Source: Amia ocellicauda
Taxonomy: Eukaryota; Chordata; Actinopteri; Amiiformes; Amiidae
Direction of reading: 5' to 3'
Assembly: GCF_036373705.1 (NCBI RefSeq)
Contig: NC_089855.1
Span: forward strand, 4,254,501-4,318,500
Length of the DNA: 64,000 nucleotides
Shown: positions 59,381-64,000 of the stretch, piece by piece
Position numbering within the stretch: the stretch's first letter is position 1
How the letters are laid out: each line of letters opens with the position of its first letter
Program-made: the position numbers and the translations under genes
The notes under the pieces: generated by a model
The model's database searches: none
The model's input: only the letters and a program-made list of their open reading frames with translations
What the model was told of the DNA's origin: nothing

Positions 59381-60129
59381 TATCCAAAGCAGAGAACCAG
59401 GGTGCAGGTGAAGGTGATTAGGAGAGATTATGCAGGTAGTTCCAGGTGAGAATGTATCTGGCGGCATGTACTGGGCCGGACAAACAATAAAGCAATTAAA
59501 ACCCAATAACCCAACCCTACCTTCCACTTAGAGAGGGGCGACTCTTTGCGTATGTGTCCGTGTTCACTCACTCTGAAGTAGTCATTGGTGCAGATGTTGC
59601 AGTTCTTGGTCTTGGTCCAGTCCCAGTAGAGGATGAAGGAGGAGTCATCACCAGTCAGCTCCCTGATCACACACTTAATGAACAGCAGGAACACTCTGTG
59701 CCAAAAGGGGAAGGCTGGGCCCTCATGAGCAGCGTTCCTCATAGAGTCGCGGTATGGCTTTGATGCGTAATAGTGCAGACAGATATAGAGATCATACACA
59801 GTGGCATTCTTAAATTCATAGTTGCCTGCAATGCGCGAGTCATTGCTCTCAAGGATGACATTTTTCACTGTTAGTGCACTTTGCTTTCTCTAACCCAGCA
59901 AAGAACCTGGTCTTCTCTTCTGCGGTCAGACTAGTGATCTCCCCTTCCTCACAATGCTATGGGTCTGCAGACAGCGTGGGCCCTTGAACCCAGGCTTGCA
60001 CTGGCTGCAGTCAAAGCCATCAAAGTTTCCATTGCCCATGCATACAGAGTCATAGAAGTCATGGGGCCAGTTCTCCCGGTAGTCTATGTATGCAGAAAAT
60101 ATGTCACAAGAGGTATACAAGCTCATTGA

Positions 60130-63100
60130 TTTGATTTATTATTTACTATGAGTGTGTTTGGTTAACATTATTTCTTATTTCTTATCCACTATTTCAATAA
60201 TTCACAAAGTATTGATTTGTTTTGTACACGATTGATGGTTTAATGTTGTAATTCTTTTTATAGACAGAAAACAAAGATCTGGTTACAATTAATAAGTCAT
60301 TACTATGCTATCTTAAAAGCTTGCTAAGCAAAATATATTAGAGGACAGAGTCCATAGGTCAATACTAGGATTAGGGAGCAGACACTCAAATCATACAGTT
60401 TGGCATCTTTTCCAAGATGTTCATCAAAAATAACAAACAGGGGTCAAACTACCTTTAGGCTTGGCTGTTGACTTGACCTTATCTTTCTTAAGTATACATT
60501 AAGTAAAACATTTGTGAGAGGAATTTCTAACTTTACTTCCACACCACCATGGAGAAAACACTGGGAGAGAAGAAAAACAGGAGCTCTGAGGAAGAGTGTG
60601 GGTGGTCTGCCGGGCTGGAGGTCTGCTGGAGCATTAGATCGCTGTGAAGGGTGCGCTGTCGCCCCAGGAGCACTGAGAGCAATATAGACGCTTCCAGAGG
60701 AGGATGGAGGATGGAGGATGAAGGATGAGAGTCGAGTTGTGAGGCAGTCCGGCCAACCAGCTAAGTACAGATAGTATATTGATTATGATGGGAAGGGGTT
60801 TACGGGGAAAGTCTGTGTTGCGGATCAAGACTTTTCTCTTTCAAATGTCTGCAGCAGATGGATGCCCGGGCTCCGAGAAGGGACGTGTGCTTATGCCATG
60901 TTGAGGGTGATCCTCAATAGCAGCTGGGACTTTAACACTGAACTGCCATTTCGTCCGTCTTGTATGATCGGTGTCATTATGGGGTTAGATTTAATGTGAA
61001 TGTTTTAGCGATTTTCTGATGGTTTAGGGTTTGTAATCCCGCTGTAATGGCGCGATTTTAACAATGATGTTGTCTAAGCCTGTAATGTGTCATCTTTGCC
61101 CAGTCTGAGATGTGCCTGTTTTTCGACTGTGTGAATACAACCTGTTCGTTGGCTGTGGTGCCTCATTGTGATTGAGCTGAACCTGCATGAGTTACACACA
61201 GATACATACAGAGGATCTCTTAGGTTTGTTTGGGAGATTGAAAACTGTTAAACATTATGTATTTCAGAAGTAGACAGATTTAAAAATTAAACAGAATGTG
61301 GTTTTGACACATGAAATACTGTACACACAAATCCCCAGTTCAACCTGGCAAATACATCTGGGCAAATTAACTTTTCAGATCACAAAGGGGCCTTTAGCCA
61401 TGATTTATTTGTTTTTAGTAGTGTTTTAGTACATTTATCTAGGGTATGATAAAACCTGGCATTTTACACATTCCCCTAAACTGAATTAGCAAGCAACACT
61501 TTAGCACTGTTCCTCTTGGTAGTCTTAGTAATACTTGCACTGGAAGAATCTGGAAATTATTCTGACTGAGTCCTACAGCACCAGGTGCATCCTTCCTTGC
61601 TCATGCTGTACAGGAAAATCATGAATTAATTTGATCACATTTATATTGCAGGAAGTCAATAAAAAAAAAAAATGAAAATTTGTTTCCAAGGCTCTTGCCC
61701 ATGTTGGCGTGTGCCTCAGTGTGTTGCAAGGGTGTTGTGCACTGTATTGTGTGTCCTAGTTAGCATCGGCGTCGTTAGACCTGGGCTTCTGGGGCTTAAG
61801 CCCCGGATCTTTTGATCCAATTCAGATTATTTACCATAACGGCATTTCTGCGCGAATATATTATGCTGACGTGCGAAAACATAATACGAAAACACCGTCA
61901 GTGCCCCCACTGCTCGTACCGGAGAGATCACTGTACGAGCTGAAGTCTAGCGACGCCCCTGCTGGTTAGGTGTAGTGGTGGAGTTTCTACCTCAGTGCTG
62001 AATGACGGCTCCTCACGCTGCTGTAGTTTACGGAGTATACTGGTCATGCTACCAGACACTGCTTCCCAGTTCATAATACGAGAACAACAAGTAATGCTAA
62101 CAGTTTAGTGACAACAATTTAGAAAAACAACCTCTTGAGTTGAAAAAGCAACAAAACCCAAATTCAGCACTCTGGGTCAATAACTCTGGAGCTCTGCTAG
62201 CTACAAACACAAACCATACAATCAGTGTTCATCTACCTTGGGTTTGATTCGGGACCCTCAAGAAAAAGGAGACGAGGGAAACGGAGGCTCAGAGGGACTG
62301 CAACACAGATCGAGCTGGGGAAGTACAACTGCACAGCGCCAGTTGAACTATAATGCATGTACCTCGGCTCTCCTTTCTCCCAGCCGGTCTCCCTCCCGCA
62401 GGCACAACGTCCCGGGCCCGGTCTCGCCACCAGCGCTGCTCAGCGTAAACCTCCCTTCGCCACTGATCCTGTAAAATAGGACAGACAGCGTCAGTCTCCA
62501 ATAACTCCAGTGTCAAGTTATTCCCTTGCAGGTGAGCAGGAAAAGACTCCAGCCCGGCAGCCTACAGAAGCCACTTGATGCGTTCCGAATAAGTTGGAGA
62601 TCAGTCCGAATACCCCAACCTATATGCACTCCATCCATATCAGTGTCTGCGGATCACATCAGTCATGCCGCTCACCCTGCACACTCGGGCTTGCTGCCAG
62701 GGCCTGTCCTCCAGCTTGCTCTACTCCTCCCTCCTCTGAAAATGCACACTAGTTCATGGTCCGGAGCAGGGGGTGATTGTTTGAAGAGTGTTTGGCTGAT
62801 TGCTCAGGAGGGGATCGTCCAATGAGGAGAGGTGTGTTGGAATGTGCACAGTGAATGCAAACGTGCTCAATGAAGGTAAAGGAACAGTAAAATACAAGAA
62901 ATAAAGATACAATCATAGTTAAAACAACTAATAAGTGAAGGAAAAACAAAATAATAATGAAGCAAACCAGTACATTAAATAATCAATATAAAAGAACCCC
63001 ACCCCCCCACACACACACACTTCCCCACACACCCTGCAACACTATTGTGTGAAGTCAGAGCGAAGGCAGTATAACGTGTGCCTGCAATTGGTCTTCCTCT

Positions 63101-64000
63101 TGGTGTGGCTCTTGTGGAGAGCACCACACCAATCAGTGCCTCTGTTATGATCACTATGACACACCAACCCCAGCTGATCAGTGTGACAGGAACTTCATTA
63201 ACCCTGTTACTGAATGGCCACAGAGGACAAGGGCTACTCTAGACATGCAGGTACTGTGTAAGTACAAGGAGAGTTTAGTACATATGTTGTATTGTATGTG
63301 GGTTTCTTTATCATCATAAAACTATATCAGGAAGGGCAGAGGAAGACGGCAGAGAATTAGCCTGTGCGACCAGTGGCTTATTCGTTGGATTACAAATTGT
63401 CAAATAAATTGGACGAGACCCGAGGGTCCAGTGTGGAGGAAATTGGCAGAGCAAAGCGACGGCGAGAGGCTCAGAGGAGGCTGGTACTGAACCCTGGTTA
63501 CATGTGTGGTTATAGGATTAAAACAGAGGATGGATACGATTGTTAAGACCGCTTTATTGAAAAAGGACGAGTGTTGCGGATCCGGAATTGTATCGCCTTC
63601 TTTCTCCTCTGCCGGAGAGACTGGGCGACGGGGTTGCTGCTGTGACTGTACCTGACAGAGAGAGAGACAGACAGACAGACAGTCAGTAATAAGTTGTGTT
63701 CTTGCATGTTTGCACAGAGACTCTTGTGATCTACATCGTGTACCAGGACATGTTCACTTTGCTTTATTTTGTACAAAGACTTATGTAGCGCCCCCCTCTT
63801 TTTAAAAACACCCCTTCTAGCAGAGGTAAACCAAGGATAACCCCCTCGGTTATTGCTATACTTAAATTGACTCTTAAATAAACAATTAAGTACATTAACG
63901 ACTACGCCAATTTGGAGCTAATATAACTCCAAATAAATAACAGGTTCTTTGAAAATCAAGACAGCACAGGGTGTGAAGTGAGGACAGGCTTAGTATAAAA
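60130..64000. other. Region without an established gene
   Basis: AT-rich to mixed sequence. A stretch on minus at about 62353-62474 looks exon-like (TTTTACAG acceptor, 120 bp open, AG/GTACAT donor), but no family was recognised. A short (GACA)n lies at 63660-63682. From about 63785 a TGTAGCGCCCCCC start suggests a repeat that runs off the window. The missing 5' part of the tyrosinase-like gene was not found here. Confidence 0.5.

Larger units (their letters stand above)
57098..59495 (-). mobile_element. Fossil solo LTR, interrupted by a Tc1 element
   Basis: Outer ends read TG...CA and are flanked by the 5-bp direct repeat ATTAA (57093-57097 and 59496-59500), the footprint of an LTR retroelement insertion. 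Without the inserted Tc1 the unit is about 1.17 kb. On minus, a TATA-like GGATATAAG and a later AATAAA fit an LTR promoter and polyadenylation signal, so minus is the probable orientation. No internal coding region or second LTR is present, so it is a solo LTR left by recombination; the family is not determined. It predates the Tc1 insertion. Confidence 0.65.
55845..60083 (-). pseudogene. Tyrosinase-family gene, decayed, no recognisable copper-B exon
   Basis: Copper oxidase family of melanin synthesis (TYR/TYRP1/DCT). Exon 1 remnant at about 59521-60083 encodes YRENWPHDFYDSVC, an EGF-like Cys cluster (CSQCKPGFKGPRC) and the copper-A site with all three His (LHYYASK, AAHEGPAF, FWHRVFLL), then YWDWTKTKNCNICTNDY. 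It is interrupted by two frame changes: after VRKG (about 59940) and after LEKAK (about 59885). Exon 2 is at 56674-56887 (TLCSYDDD...LPTASEVY...FRSRLEG). An exon 4 equivalent is at 55845-56016 (ILDMWLQAHPGAEYSRD, DSYMTPFFPLRRNDDYL, DLGYSYDL, stop), so the C-terminal membrane anchor is absent. I could not find the copper-B exon in the expected interval 56017-56673, which holds a SINE. The signal-peptide part was not found either. The intron between exons 1 and 2 holds a solo LTR and a Tc1 element. A pseudogene is the simplest reading. Confidence 0.8.

Noticed and set aside
63785-64000. Possible second LTR-type repeat at the window edge
   Set aside because: The TGTAGCGCCCCC start is suggestive, but only one end is in view and no flanking duplication can be tested.

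Overview
The window is vertebrate nuclear DNA, most likely from a ray-finned fish. The protein-coding exons are small, have GT-AG introns, and are spread thinly among fish-type repeats: Tc1/mariner, hAT, L2 LINE, a tRNA-derived SINE with an L2-like tail, and long CA, GA, CT and AAT microsatellites. Several genes (prg2-like lectins, a PTGDR2-like GPCR, mrpl16) have relatives that I recall lying on human 11q12, so part of the window looks like a conserved vertebrate neighbourhood. I cannot name the species.

Layout. 1-4.8 kb: no gene recognised, microsatellites only. 4.8-15.3 kb: two divergent (head-to-head) secreted C-type lectin genes of the PRG2/eosinophil major basic protein type, lectin A on minus and lectin B on plus. 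Between them lie a 743-bp hAT element and a roughly 1.1-kb inverted-repeat element. 15.5-23.8 kb: a second head-to-head pair, two single-IgV membrane proteins of the B7/butyrophilin type, separated by a 1,041-bp hAT element with an exact 8-bp target duplication. 23.8-31.6 kb: repeats only (Tc1 remnant, nested LINE fragments, a diverged tandem duplication). 31.6-33.2 kb: a complete class A chemoattractant-type GPCR. 34.1-42.2 kb (minus): centromere protein Q in nine coding exons, with a 1-kb CA-rich satellite in its last intron. 43.3-45.6 kb (minus): mitochondrial ribosomal protein L16 in five exons. 47.2-54.1 kb (plus): an unusual secreted or membrane protein that starts as an ENDOD1-like (DNA/RNA non-specific endonuclease family) domain without a visible catalytic motif. 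It continues into acidic and Thr-rich sequence and ends in about 50 copies of a 39-bp, 13-residue repeat. 55.8-60.1 kb (minus): a decayed tyrosinase-family gene without a recognisable copper-B exon. Its intron holds a fossil solo LTR, which in turn carries a complete Tc1 transposon with an open transposase frame. 60.1-64 kb: no gene established.

The immune-flavoured genes (granule-type lectins, B7-like receptors, chemoattractant receptor) sit beside two housekeeping genes (cenpq, mrpl16). The most novel items are the pseudonuclease-mucin gene with its tandem array, the tandemly duplicated propeptide exon of lectin B, the mirrored head-to-head pairs, and the layered solo LTR/Tc1 insertion in the tyrosinase-like pseudogene. 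Exon borders were placed by eye from splice consensus, reading phase and family similarity. No alignment or database search was run.
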